DNA of 43,245 nt from Hymenobacter elongatus (GCF_004745955.1 NZ_SRLD01000043.1:1-43245); one strand, 5' to 3'; counted from the stretch's first letter, positions 24,688 through 33,428 are shown. Notes: generated by a model not told the origin, from the sequence alone. Translations and numbers: made by a program.

Positions 24688-25620
24688 CTAGTAAGGGTAC
24701 ACCGACTGGTAATATTTCACCGTTTCCTGAATGCCTTCATTGAAATCGGTGAAGTGGAAACCGGGCAGCACTTGCCGGAAGCGGGTATCGTCCATTACTT
24801 TTTTCGGGGCTCCGTCGGGTTTGCTATGGTCCCATACTACCTGGCCCCGATAATCGAACTTGGTCTGGATGATATCGACCAGCTCTTTCACCGTCAGGCC
24901 ATCATTCTGGGCCAGGTTCAGGGGCTGGCTCAAGCCTTCCCGGTCCGGATTCTGCAATACTTCCCAGATCAGTCGGCCAAAATCGGGGGCGTAGAGCCAC
25001 TCGCGCACCACTTTGCCCGTGCCCCACACCGACAGTTCGGGCTGCCGGCTGTTTTCGGCCTTCACAAACTTCGAAATCAGGGCGTTCAGGGCATGGGCCT
25101 TGTTCGGATCGGTAGAGTCGTGGGGGCCATACATATTGGGCGTCAGCAGATGAATGCTGCGCACGCCATATTGCATCTGGAAGCACTCTGCTGCCGCCCA
25201 GAGCAGGCGGCGGCTGGTGCCGTAGCTGAGCACCGAGCGGTGCAGATGCCCATCCCACCACTCATCTTCGCGGAAAATATCGGCCGCCGCTGGGTAAGCA
25301 CAGTTAGCAATTGGATTGATGACAACTGCCTGCGGGCAGGCGTCGGCCACAGCCTCGTACATGCCCAGTATCATGCGGGCATTGTCGGCTACCACGGTGG
25401 CGGCTTTCTCGGTTACGTAGTTGAGGCTACCCACATGGGCGGCGCAGTTGATGATAAACTCGGGCTGCCGCGCCCGCAGAAATGCGGTTGTGGCGACTGT
25501 ATCGCGCAAGTCGAGCCCGCCGCTCAACGACGACTCGATGGGCACCACGCCGTGCTGGCGCAATACCTGACCCACATTGCGACCGGCAAAGCCCGTGGCA
25601 CCAAAGAGAACTACTTTCAT
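24688..25620 (-). CDS. NAD-dependent epimerase/dehydratase (extended SDR), fucose-synthase-like
   Basis: A 310-residue nucleotide-sugar enzyme. The start at 25620 places the dinucleotide-binding motif G7-A-T-G-F-A-G13 near the N-terminus. The fold and several blocks resemble GDP-L-fucose synthase: I-I-N-C-A-A-H-V-G, N-C-A-Y-P, Y-G-P-H-D-S, V-W-G-T-G-K-V-V-R-E-W-L-Y. Two active-site positions differ from the canonical enzyme at 32443-33408. Where that has S-S-C-I-Y-P and Y-A-V-A-K, this one has A-N-C-A-Y-P (Asn106-Cys107) and Y133-G-T-S-R137, so the catalytic Lys is Arg. The gene follows the DegT aminotransferase gene by 10 bp on the same strand, so the two likely act in one amino- or deoxy-sugar pathway. 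The exact product is not predictable. Confidence 0.85.
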   Translation of the reverse strand: MKVVLFGATGFAGRNVGQVLRQHGVVPIESSLSGGLDLRDTVATTAFLRARQPEFIINCAAHVGSLNYVTEKAATVVADNARMILGMYEAVADACPQAVVINPIANCAYPAAADIFREDEWWDGHLHRSVLSYGTSRRLLWAAAECFQMQYGVRSIHLLTPNMYGPHDSTDPNKAHALNALISKFVKAENSRQPELSVWGTGKVVREWLYAPDFGRLIWEVLQNPDREGLSQPLNLAQNDGLTVKELVDIIQTKFDYRGQVVWDHSKPDGAPKKVMDDTRFRQVLPGFHFTDFNEGIQETVKYYQSVYPY

Positions 25621-25630
25621 GGGGTCAGTG

Positions 25631-26791
25631 CTACCAGCCTTGCGTGATGAGGTCAATGATATAGCCGACTTGCTCCGAGGTAAGGTCGTCGTGCAAGGGC
25701 AGATGAATCTGGGTTTCGTCAAACCGCCGCTGATTCACCAGGTCCGGGCGCTTGCCCCCAAAAAGCGTGTTGTTGTCGATGCCATCGTGCACCACGGACG
25801 CGGCTACGCCCTTGGCTTTCAGGGCCCGAATGAACTGCAGGCGGTTTTCGACGTGCAGGCCAAACAGCCAGTGGGCGCTTTCCCGGTCGGCTTGGTGCTC
25901 AAATAAGTGCAAGCCAGGTACCTGCCGCAGGCCCGCTTCGTATTGGCGCACCAGCGCCCGGCGGCGGCTCATGCGTTCCTGAAACCCTTGCAGATTGGCC
26001 AAGCCCAAGGCGGCGGCATAGTCGCTGAGGTGGTATTTGTAGCCCACATCGGTCAGGTCGTACTCCCGCTCCCCGATTTCGGATACCGGCGAGTTGGCGC
26101 GGTCGATGCCGAACCAGCGGCGCCGGAACACGTGCTGCGCCTGCTCCGGGGTGCGGGCGCACAGGGCCCCGCCGTCGCCGGTAGTCAGGTGCTTGATGGC
26201 CTGAAAGGAGAAGCAGGTGAAGTCCGAAATAGAGCCAATCGGGCGGCCTTTATAGGTAGCACCTGGCGCGTGGGCCGCATCCTCGATAACAACCAGCCCG
26301 TGCCGCCGGGCAACAGCATGAATTTCGTCCAGGTCGCAGGGGTAGCCGCCCCAGTGCACGGCCATAATGGCTTTGGTGCGCGCCGTGATGCGGTGCTCGA
26401 TGTCGGCGGGGTCGATGTTGCCGGTTTCGTACTGAACATCGGCAAAAACCGGCCTGGCTCCTACCTGCACCACCACGATGGCCGAGGCAATAAAGGTTTG
26501 GGGCGCCAGAATCACCTCGTCGCCGGGGCCCACGCCGGCCACTTCCAGCGCCAGGTGCAGGGCGCTGGTGCCGCTGTTGAGGGCGGCCGGATGCAGCATG
26601 CCCAGCTCTGCGCTCAGGCGGGTTTCAAATTCCTTCACCAGCTTGCCCTCACTTAGGAAGGTGCTGTGCAATACGGCCTGCACGCGCTGTGCCGCTTCGG
26701 GGTGCACAAACGTGGTAAACATGGCAATGGGCGCTGCAACCGACTCAAGAGGCCGCGCCGCCGATGCTGAAAGAGTAGCATGATCCATCAT
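25631..26791 (-). CDS. DegT/DnrJ/EryC1/StrS family PLP-dependent sugar aminotransferase
   Basis: A 386-residue enzyme that transfers an amino group to a keto-sugar nucleotide. Motifs: L-N-S-G-T-S-A-L-H-L-A-L for phosphate binding, V-I-E-D-A-A-H-A-P-G-A for the cofactor ring (Asp), and the PLP lysine in S-F-Q-A-I-K-H-L-T-T-G-D-G-G (Lys200 from the start at 26791). Because this Lys is present, it is an aminotransferase and not a ColD-type dehydratase, which has His there. Two adjacent ATGs (26791, 26788) are possible. A longer frame to 26854 would add a hydrophobic stretch atypical for the family. It is read divergently from the surrounding plus-strand genes, with the epimerase gene 10 bp downstream. 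A GDP-4-keto-6-deoxymannose substrate (from Gmd) is one possibility (inference). Confidence 0.92.
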   Translation of the reverse strand: MMDHATLSASAARPLESVAAPIAMFTTFVHPEAAQRVQAVLHSTFLSEGKLVKEFETRLSAELGMLHPAALNSGTSALHLALEVAGVGPGDEVILAPQTFIASAIVVVQVGARPVFADVQYETGNIDPADIEHRITARTKAIMAVHWGGYPCDLDEIHAVARRHGLVVIEDAAHAPGATYKGRPIGSISDFTCFSFQAIKHLTTGDGGALCARTPEQAQHVFRRRWFGIDRANSPVSEIGEREYDLTDVGYKYHLSDYAAALGLANLQGFQERMSRRRALVRQYEAGLRQVPGLHLFEHQADRESAHWLFGLHVENRLQFIRALKAKGVAASVVHDGIDNNTLFGGKRPDLVNQRRFDETQIHLPLHDDLTSEQVGYIIDLITQGW

Positions 26792-27841
26792 AATAAGGCA
26801 GAACAAGAGAGTACAAAAGAATACCGCAAGGTGAATCTCATGTCGAATTAGCATTATTTATTTAATATAAAAAATTTTAATAGTTATATTTTATCCTTTT
26901 CGCGCCGTAGACTTTGCTTCCTTAAATGAATGCACTCAGCCAAACAGCTTTTCTAAGTGCTTTGGCGTCACTCCTTTCGTTCCCAGGTAGCCGACTGCCA
27001 CAAGCTACAGAGGATAGGCAAGGCATGCGCAGACTAATGCGTCAGGTGAGTAGCAACATATATACAGAGCAGCTACACGAATACGAAACCTAGGAGCTAA
27101 CAGACCGGGCAGCACTCAGCAGGACACCCTCTGGCCCCTATTGGGAGGCAAAAGCGCTTACATGGTAGCAAGCCATCCGAATTCGGGAGTGGGCGCTGCT
27201 TGCCTGTTGCCGGAGGCATACTGCTAATTACTAGGAGAGTATCAAAATTTTGGCATTCAGTCGCCGAGACTGTTACGCACCAGTGCCCGAAAATCGCGCC
27301 TATCTGCCCAAAAATGCAGACCGACTAATATTCATTTAAATTTCATCTTTCTTAAACACAATTATACAAATTTTCATCACCCCCTTGCTAATTCGACAAC
27401 TTTTGTACATTTGCATTGAACCTCTTTAACCATTATATAACTTTTCACAGTTGTTAAATGGTCAGGTTTTTCAAAAAGTGCTTATAAGACGTTCATTCTT
27501 CGTTTTCAATTGCACCGTATGATGAGCCGAATTTAGCTGGGCAGCCCGACTGCCAGCAGACCGGGACGAGATGTGCAGGAAGCCAAAAATCCTCAATTAG
27601 AATCAAAAAACAAGGTTTCTAAAAAATTGAGATGACAGAGAGGGATGAAAGGCGGAGTTGGGAGGCAGCTATTTGGCGCCGGATAGAAGAAGCCCTCACC
27701 CCCGAATTCCGTCACTAGCACTCAGAAGCCCCATTTTGAAATAATAGAACAAATTTAATTCAGGCAACTGGAACAAATTGGCTTCCGCCCTAGTTTAACC
27801 GTTCATTCATATATAGTTTTTTTCTTTCAAAAGCTCACAGA
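26792..27841. other. 1-kb AT-rich gene-free regulatory gap between divergent genes
   Basis: This is the longest gene-free stretch in the window. No coding pattern was recognised in any frame. Base composition varies: very AT-rich near 26850-26900 (upstream of the DegT gene) and 27320-27530, more mixed between. A good plus-strand promoter lies at 27385-27413. The 420 bases after it would be a long leader for the beta-helix gene at 27842, or room for a small RNA. The segment 27540-27720 is less AT-rich and of unknown role. Confidence 0.6.
27385..27413 (+). promoter_or_regulatory. Putative promoter upstream of the T9SS beta-helix gene (TTG-N18-TAcaTTTG)
   Basis: TTG at 27385-27387 and tacatttg at 27406-27413 are separated by 18 nt. 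The -7 element is an exact TAnnTTTG match. Transcription would start near 27420, giving a leader of about 420 nt to the start codon at 27842, unless it drives a separate small transcript. Confidence 0.55.
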
Positions 27842-30800
27842 ATGCAAAAAGGCACTGAAAACCGTTCTTCTTTCACGCTCAGCAACCGCTCCGGTGCTTG
27901 CTTTTTGCCTTTATCGGCGATGATGTTCATTTTCCTGCTGTTGTGCACCGGTCTTAACCAGGTGCAGGCACAGGCTCCCAGCGTGAGCTACGCCGGTCCA
28001 TTGGTTATCACGCAAGGTGGTACCTACTCGGGCAACTACCGCAGCACCGACTCTAGCGTGCCAGCCATCCGGGTCCAAACCACGCAGCCAGTTATCATTG
28101 AGAACTGCATCATTGCTAGTGCAGGCGAGATGATTGATGCCCGCTACAGCGGCACGAGCCTGATTATCCGCAACAACCGCGGCTACGGCCTGACCCCCAG
28201 CGTCGATAATAAGGAGCGGGGCCACTTTGTGGCAACCAACCAGTCGAAGTCGCTGCGGATAGAAAACAACTACATGGAGCAGACGACCGGCATCAGCGTC
28301 CATATGTGGACCGGTGACGGCTCGGCTTCCCAGACGCTGACCGTGCGCTACAACCAGGCAAAAAACATTGATGCCCGCTACCGCAATGGCGGCAACACGT
28401 TCGGCAATTTTGTGGGCCTCGACAAGGTGTACAACCTGAAGAACATGGAAATCGCCTGGAACGAGGTGGTTAATGAGCCCAACAATAGCCGGGTGGAAGA
28501 CAACATTGCCCTCTATAGCTCGGGTGGTACGGCCGATAACCCGTTCCGCATCCACGACAACTACGTGCAGGGCGCGTATCCCTTCCCGGCTACGGGCTCC
28601 GAGTTCACCGGCACGGGCATGATTGTGGACGGCGACCAGGCCAGCAACCAGGGCTTCATCGAAGCCTACGATAACCACTTCGTCTCGACCTGTAACTCGG
28701 CCATGAACATTGCCGGCGGCCACGACGTGTACTACCACCGCAACCGCATCGTGACCAGCGGCCTGATGCCAAACGGCACTCGCTTGAACTCTACCTACAC
28801 GGGTATTGCCGTATTCAACTACTACGGTCAGGGAGCCAGCTTCGGCAACTTCAAGGTGGACAACAACACGATTGGCTACGTGCAGTGGGGCCGCAACAGC
28901 CCCTACCAGGACCGCCAGGACGAGGCCGACTACGGCTTCAAAATCCTGACCAACACCCAGCACCTGCCCAACCCCATCACCCTGCAAACCGAAAAAGACG
29001 AGTATACCCGCTGGCTCGGCAAAGTGTCGCAGAACGGCCTGAAAATCGGGGTTGGTGGCTCTAGCAACCCTACCCCGACCAACACGCCGCCCACGGTGAG
29101 CCTGAGTGTGCCCGCCACGGGTACGGTAGGCGCCGCCCTGACGCTGACGGCCACGGCCGCTGATGCCGATGGCTCGGTAAGCAAAGTGGAGTTCTTCAAT
29201 GGCGCTACCAAGCTCGGCGAAGATACCTCGGCTCCTTACGCTCTGAACTACACGCCGACTGCCGCTGGCACCCTGAACCTGACGGCGCGGGCTACCGACA
29301 ACGCTGGCGCAGCTACCGCAACGGCAGCTACTTCGGTTACCATCACGGCGGCCTCCACGGGTGGCGGCACAGGTGATGGCACCGGCACGGGTACCGGCAC
29401 CGGCACTCCGGCCAATGCTACCTTCTTCCGCGCCCTGAACCTGGGTGGTGGTGCTACGACCATCGATGGCCGTACCTGGGAAGCCAGCGACAACGCTGCT
29501 AACTTCCAAATCAACGGCGCTTCCTTCGAAAATCAGAGCATTGCGCTGAACCCTGCTACCGACGCGGCCCGCGCTTCCATGATCCGCTCGTCGGTATACG
29601 ACGGGGCTATCAGTGCGACGGTGAGCAACGTGGCCAACGGTACGTACCTGGTGTACCTCTATGTATGGGAGGACAACAATGCGGAAACTTTTAACATCAG
29701 CATAGAAGGCCAAACGGCACAAAGCGGCTACAACAGCGGCAGCGCTGGTCGCTGGGACCGTCTGGGCCCGTTCACGGCCAACGTTGCGGACAGCAACATC
29801 AGCATTGCTACCACCGGTGGCTACGCCAACCTGTCGGGTGTCGAAATCTGGAAGCAGGGTACCGCACCCGCCAATACGCCGCCCACGGTTAGCCTGGCAG
29901 CTCCGGCCACGGGTGTAGCTGGCACTGCCCTGAGCCTGACGGCTACGGCTGCCGATGCAAACGGCTCGGTAAGCAAAGTGGAGTTCTTCAACGGCGCTAC
30001 CAAGCTCGGCGAAGATACCTCGGCTCCTTACGCCCTGAGCTGGACGCCTACCGCCGCCGGCACCTACAGCCTGACGGCCCGCGCTACGGACAATGCTGGT
30101 GCTACGGCTACGTCGGCCGCCGCTTCGGTGAACGTGACGGCTGCTACCAGCACGGCTACCCGCACCTTCTACCGCAGTGTCAACTTGAACGGTGGCGCTA
30201 TTACGCTGGACGGCAACGCCTGGCAGGGTAGCGCAGCTCCCAACTACACGACCAACGGCACCAAGTTCGCCAACCAGAACGTTGTGCTGAACCCCGCTAC
30301 GGATGCTACCCGGGCGAACATGATTCGCTCCTCGGTGTATGCTCCCGCCCTCAGCTTCAAGATGACTTCGGTTCCGAACGGCTCGTATGAGGTGTTTGTG
30401 TATGTGTGGGAAGACAACAACGCGGAGACTTTCAGCCTCTCGGTGAATGGTCAGTCGGCCCAGAGCAACATCAACAGCGGCACGGCTGGTAGCTGGAAGA
30501 AGCTGGGCCCATATGCTGCCAACGTAACGGCCGGCACCATCAGCATCACCAGCACCGGCGGCTACATCAACTTATCGGGGGTGGAAGTGTGGCGCAAGAA
30601 CACCGGCACGGCGCTCAACGTGGCTCCTGCTGCCGCTAAGTCGACGGCCAGCGTATCAACCTTCCCTAACCCGGTGGTGGATGAGCTAAGCCTGGAAGTT
30701 GACGTACCGCAGACCGAGACCATGCGCGTCGCAATGCTCAACCAGAACGGCGCTACCGTGATGAACTCTTCCCTGACTTTTGCGCAGGGCACTTCGACCG

Positions 30801-30895
30801 AGCGTTTGGCAGTGCAGCAGCTGCCCGCCGGCCAGTACTACCTCAAGTTTCTGGATGGCTCCTTGGCCGGTAAAACCATGGCCGTCCTGAAGTAA
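27842..30895 (+). CDS. T9SS-exported multidomain beta-helix protein with Ig-like and malectin-like domains
   Basis: A 1017-residue surface or secreted protein. Residues 1-45 form a signal peptide (M-M-F-I-F-L-L-L-C, cleavage near V-Q-A-Q-A). About 46-395 is a parallel beta-helix paralogous to the whole of the protein at 23303-24565. Then come a bacterial Ig-like domain (about 417-502), a Gly-Thr linker (about 505-522) and a malectin-like carbohydrate-binding domain (about 525-672, with Y-V-W-E-D-N-N-A-E-T-F). A second Ig-like domain (679-768) and a second malectin-like domain (772-921) repeat that unit with an offset of 264 residues. The last ~85 residues are a type A T9SS sorting domain (F-P-N-P-V-V-D-E ... 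P-A-G-Q-Y-Y-L-K-F). It probably binds and acts on polysaccharide outside the cell, likely the product of this cluster (inference). Its catalytic residues are not identifiable by eye. Confidence 0.85.
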   Translation: MQKGTENRSSFTLSNRSGACFLPLSAMMFIFLLLCTGLNQVQAQAPSVSYAGPLVITQGGTYSGNYRSTDSSVPAIRVQTTQPVIIENCIIASAGEMIDARYSGTSLIIRNNRGYGLTPSVDNKERGHFVATNQSKSLRIENNYMEQTTGISVHMWTGDGSASQTLTVRYNQAKNIDARYRNGGNTFGNFVGLDKVYNLKNMEIAWNEVVNEPNNSRVEDNIALYSSGGTADNPFRIHDNYVQGAYPFPATGSEFTGTGMIVDGDQASNQGFIEAYDNHFVSTCNSAMNIAGGHDVYYHRNRIVTSGLMPNGTRLNSTYTGIAVFNYYGQGASFGNFKVDNNTIGYVQWGRNSPYQDRQDEADYGFKILTNTQHLPNPITLQTEKDEYTRWLGKVSQNGLKIGVGGSSNPTPTNTPPTVSLSVPATGTVGAALTLTATAADADGSVSKVEFFNGATKLGEDTSAPYALNYTPTAAGTLNLTARATDNAGAATATAATSVTITAASTGGGTGDGTGTGTGTGTPANATFFRALNLGGGATTIDGRTWEASDNAANFQINGASFENQSIALNPATDAARASMIRSSVYDGAISATVSNVANGTYLVYLYVWEDNNAETFNISIEGQTAQSGYNSGSAGRWDRLGPFTANVADSNISIATTGGYANLSGVEIWKQGTAPANTPPTVSLAAPATGVAGTALSLTATAADANGSVSKVEFFNGATKLGEDTSAPYALSWTPTAAGTYSLTARATDNAGATATSAAASVNVTAATSTATRTFYRSVNLNGGAITLDGNAWQGSAAPNYTTNGTKFANQNVVLNPATDATRANMIRSSVYAPALSFKMTSVPNGSYEVFVYVWEDNNAETFSLSVNGQSAQSNINSGTAGSWKKLGPYAANVTAGTISITSTGGYINLSGVEVWRKNTGTALNVAPAAAKSTASVSTFPNPVVDELSLEVDVPQTETMRVAMLNQNGATVMNSSLTFAQGTSTERLAVQQLPAGQYYLKFLDGSLAGKTMAVLK
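29090..30602 (+). repeat. In-frame direct duplication of the Ig-like plus malectin-like unit
   Basis: The two units start near 29090 and 29882 and are offset by 792 bp (264 codons). The Ig-like parts are nearly identical in DNA: 29171-29250 against 29963-30042 differs at only a few positions. The malectin-like parts have diverged more. Confidence 0.8.
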
Positions 30896-30928
30896 CGCCT
30901 GCGGCCTGACCGCCAATTCGTTGACACA

Positions 30929-30960
30929 AAGCCTGCTCCCGCAAAGGGGGCAGGCTTTTG
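30929..30960 (+). terminator. Terminator after the T9SS beta-helix gene
   Basis: aagcctgctccc at 30929-30940 pairs with gggggcaggctt at 30946-30957 (one G-U pair, 5-nt loop gcaaa) and is followed by a short T run. It isolates this gene from gmd. The following gap to 31165 is AT-rich. It has a weak promoter-like taatttg at 31095-31101 with a TTG at 31078-31080, but the spacing is poor. Confidence 0.8.
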
Positions 30961-31165
30961 TTGTTTTCAGCCACTGCCAGGCTTGGAACAGCCCCACGGT
31001 ACGCTGCAGCTTACAGACTAAAGTTTATTCAATTTAATATTCAAATAGGTAAATAAATTTTCGGAAGCTGTTGCTATTGTAAATATAAATACAATAATTT
31101 GTCAATAAAGTTCTACTTAAGAAAGCAGTAGGCAAACATGTAATCACTGTACTCACTCACTGTCT

Positions 31166-32281
31166 ATGAAGCGCGCACTCATCACCGGTATCACAGGGCA
31201 GGACGGAGCTTATCTGGCCGAACTGCTGCTCTCCAAGGGCTACGAAGTTCACGGCATTAAGCGCCGCTCGTCGCTGTTCAACACCGACCGTATCGACCAT
31301 CTCTACCAGGATCTGCACGAGCAGCATGTGCGCTTCCGCCTCCACTACGGCGACTTATCCGACGCCACCAACCTGATCCGCATCGTGCAGGAGGTGCAGC
31401 CCGACGAGATTTACAACCTGGGGGCCATGTCGCACGTGAAAGTATCGTTCGACATGCCCGAGTACACCGCCGATGTAGATGGCGTGGGCACGCTGCGGCT
31501 GCTGGAAGCCATCCGCATCCTGGGGCTTTCGGCCAAAACCCGCATCTACCAGGCCTCGACGTCGGAGCTCTACGGGCTGGTACAGGAAGTGCCGCAGCGC
31601 GAAACCACTCCTTTCTACCCTCGCTCGCCCTACGCCGTGGCCAAGCTGTATGCGTACTGGATTACGGTAAATTACCGGGAAGCTTACGGCCTCTACGCCT
31701 GCAACGGCATTCTTTTCAACCACGAGTCGCCGCGCCGGGGCGAAACCTTCGTCACGCGTAAAATCACCCGCGCGGCGGCCCGCATTGCGCTGGGTCTGCA
31801 AGCCAAGCTGTACCTGGGCAACCTGGATTCGAAGCGCGACTGGGGCCACGCCAAAGATTACGTGGAAGCCATGTGGCGCATGCTCCAGCAAGACCAGCCC
31901 CGCGACTACGTCATTGCCACGGGTGTCACGACCCAGGTGCGCGAGTTTGTGCGGCTGGCATTTGCGGAGTTGGGCATCGAGCTGAACTTCAGCGGGGAAG
32001 GCGTGGCCGAAGTAGGCCACGTAGTAGCCTGCCACAACCCCGATTTCCAGGTAGCCACCGGCAAAATAGTAGTGGCCGTGGACCCCGCTTACTTCCGGCC
32101 TACGGAAGTGGAGTTGCTCATCGGCGACCCAACGCGCGCCCAAACCGAGCTGGACTGGCACCCCACATACGACCTACCGGCCCTGGTCAGCGACATGGTA
32201 CAGAGCGACTTGCGCCTGTTTCAGCGCGACGCGGTGCTCGTAGAGGCCGGCCATTCGGTGCTCAACTATCACGACGAATAG
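31166..32281 (+). CDS. gmd: GDP-mannose 4,6-dehydratase
   Basis: A 371-residue extended SDR that converts GDP-D-mannose to GDP-4-keto-6-deoxy-D-mannose, the first step to GDP-L-fucose and related sugars. The NADP-binding motif G8-I-T-G-Q-D-G14-A-Y-L-A is at the N-terminus. R-R-S-S-L-F-N-T-D-R-I-D is the usual cofactor-loop sequence, and S-T-S-E-L-Y-G and Y-A-V-A-K-L-Y-A carry the catalytic Thr/Ser and the Tyr-x-x-x-Lys pair. F-N-H-E-S-P-R-R-G-E-T-F-V-T-R-K is characteristic of Gmd. Length and motifs are complete. It is followed at 161 bp by GDP-L-fucose synthase, its pathway partner. Confidence 0.97.
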   Translation: MKRALITGITGQDGAYLAELLLSKGYEVHGIKRRSSLFNTDRIDHLYQDLHEQHVRFRLHYGDLSDATNLIRIVQEVQPDEIYNLGAMSHVKVSFDMPEYTADVDGVGTLRLLEAIRILGLSAKTRIYQASTSELYGLVQEVPQRETTPFYPRSPYAVAKLYAYWITVNYREAYGLYACNGILFNHESPRRGETFVTRKITRAAARIALGLQAKLYLGNLDSKRDWGHAKDYVEAMWRMLQQDQPRDYVIATGVTTQVREFVRLAFAELGIELNFSGEGVAEVGHVVACHNPDFQVATGKIVVAVDPAYFRPTEVELLIGDPTRAQTELDWHPTYDLPALVSDMVQSDLRLFQRDAVLVEAGHSVLNYHDE

Positions 32282-32442
32282 GCTGCCGCCCTGGCGGCTG
32301 CCGACCACGGCGCAACCCCTCGTTATTCTCTTCCCTTTTTGGTATCTTTTTACTGGCGCCGGTCGGTGTGTATCCGGCTGGACTACTAGTTCGGTCTTTG
32401 TGGCACATCTCGTGCTCCATTTCTTCCCCTTCTGTTTGTGTT

Positions 32443-33408
32443 ATGGAAAAAAATGCCAAAATCTACGTGGCGGGCCATCGTGGTATGGTAGGTGCGGCTT
32501 TGGTGCGCAAATTGACCCGCGCGGGTTACCCCAACCTAGTGGTGCGTACCTCGGCTGAGCTGGACTTACGGGACCAAGTGGCCGTAGCCGAATTCTTTGC
32601 CCAGGAAAAACCCGACTATGTGCTGCTGGCCGCGGCCAAAGTAGGCGGCATCGTGGCCAACAACACCTACCGCGCCGACTTCATCTATGAAAACCTGATG
32701 ATTCAGACCAACGTCATTCATCAGAGCCATGTGCACGGGGTAAAAAAGCTGTTATTTCTGGGGTCGTCCTGCATCTATCCGCGCCAGGCTCCGCAGCCCA
32801 TTCGGGAAGATTACGTGCTGACCGGCCCCCTGGAACACACCAATGAGCCGTACGCCGTGGCCAAAATAGCGGGGCTGAAGATGTGTGAGGCTTACCGGGC
32901 ACAGTACGACGACAATTTTATTGCCGTGATGCCTGCCAACCTCTACGGCCCCGGCGACAACTACGACCTGCACAACTCCCACGCGCTACCGGCCTTGCTG
33001 CGCAAGTTCAGCGAGGCCGTAGCCGGCGGCCACGACCGGGTGGAAGTGTGGGGCACGGGTAAGCCGCGCCGCGAGTTTCTGCACGTCGATGATCTGGCCG
33101 ATGCCTGCCTGCACCTGATGCTGCACTACAACGACGCCGCCCCCGTGAACGTGGGCCCCGGCCAGGATCTTACCATTCAGGAGCTGGCCGAGCTTATTGC
33201 GGAGCTGGTGGGCTTTACGGGCGAAATCGAGTTCGACTTTTCGCGACCCGATGGCACTATGCGCAAAGTATTGGACGTGAGCAAGCTGCACGGCCTGGGC
33301 TGGCACCACCGCATTCGGCTGGAAGCGGGCCTCCGGGCCGTGCTGGATTCGGAAGAATGGCGGGCCGTCTCGCCCCGCCGCACGCTGGTGCCCCAGCCTT
33401 CTGAGTAG
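32443..33408 (+). CDS. fcl: GDP-L-fucose synthase
   Basis: A 321-residue epimerase-reductase that turns the Gmd product into GDP-L-fucose with NADPH. The start at 32443 puts G11-H-R-G-M-V-G17 at the N-terminus. The frame is open upstream, but that part overlaps gmd and is not protein-like. Active-site residues are intact: S108-S-C110-I-Y-P and Y137-A-V-A-K141. N-L-Y-G-P-G-D-N-Y-D and E-V-W-G-T-G-K-P-R-R-E-F-L are family blocks. Together with gmd it supplies the donor for the fucosyltransferase-like protein at 22254-23168. It is followed by a 233-bp gap filled by a large palindromic repeat. Confidence 0.96.
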   Translation: MEKNAKIYVAGHRGMVGAALVRKLTRAGYPNLVVRTSAELDLRDQVAVAEFFAQEKPDYVLLAAAKVGGIVANNTYRADFIYENLMIQTNVIHQSHVHGVKKLLFLGSSCIYPRQAPQPIREDYVLTGPLEHTNEPYAVAKIAGLKMCEAYRAQYDDNFIAVMPANLYGPGDNYDLHNSHALPALLRKFSEAVAGGHDRVEVWGTGKPRREFLHVDDLADACLHLMLHYNDAAPVNVGPGQDLTIQELAELIAELVGFTGEIEFDFSRPDGTMRKVLDVSKLHGLGWHHRIRLEAGLRAVLDSEEWRAVSPRRTLVPQPSE

Positions 33409-33428
33409 CTCCGTCCCTTTTAGCCTAC

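Noticed and set aside
27911..29722. A 603-codon open frame on the minus strand opposite the beta-helix gene
   Set aside because: It has no recognisable domain or signal, its residue mix mirrors the sense gene, and similar antisense frames appear opposite its paralogue. It is a by-product of GC-rich third positions.
31873..32442. Upstream extension of the GDP-L-fucose synthase frame
   Set aside because: It overlaps gmd in another frame and has no protein-like sequence. The ATG at 32443 gives the usual N-terminus.
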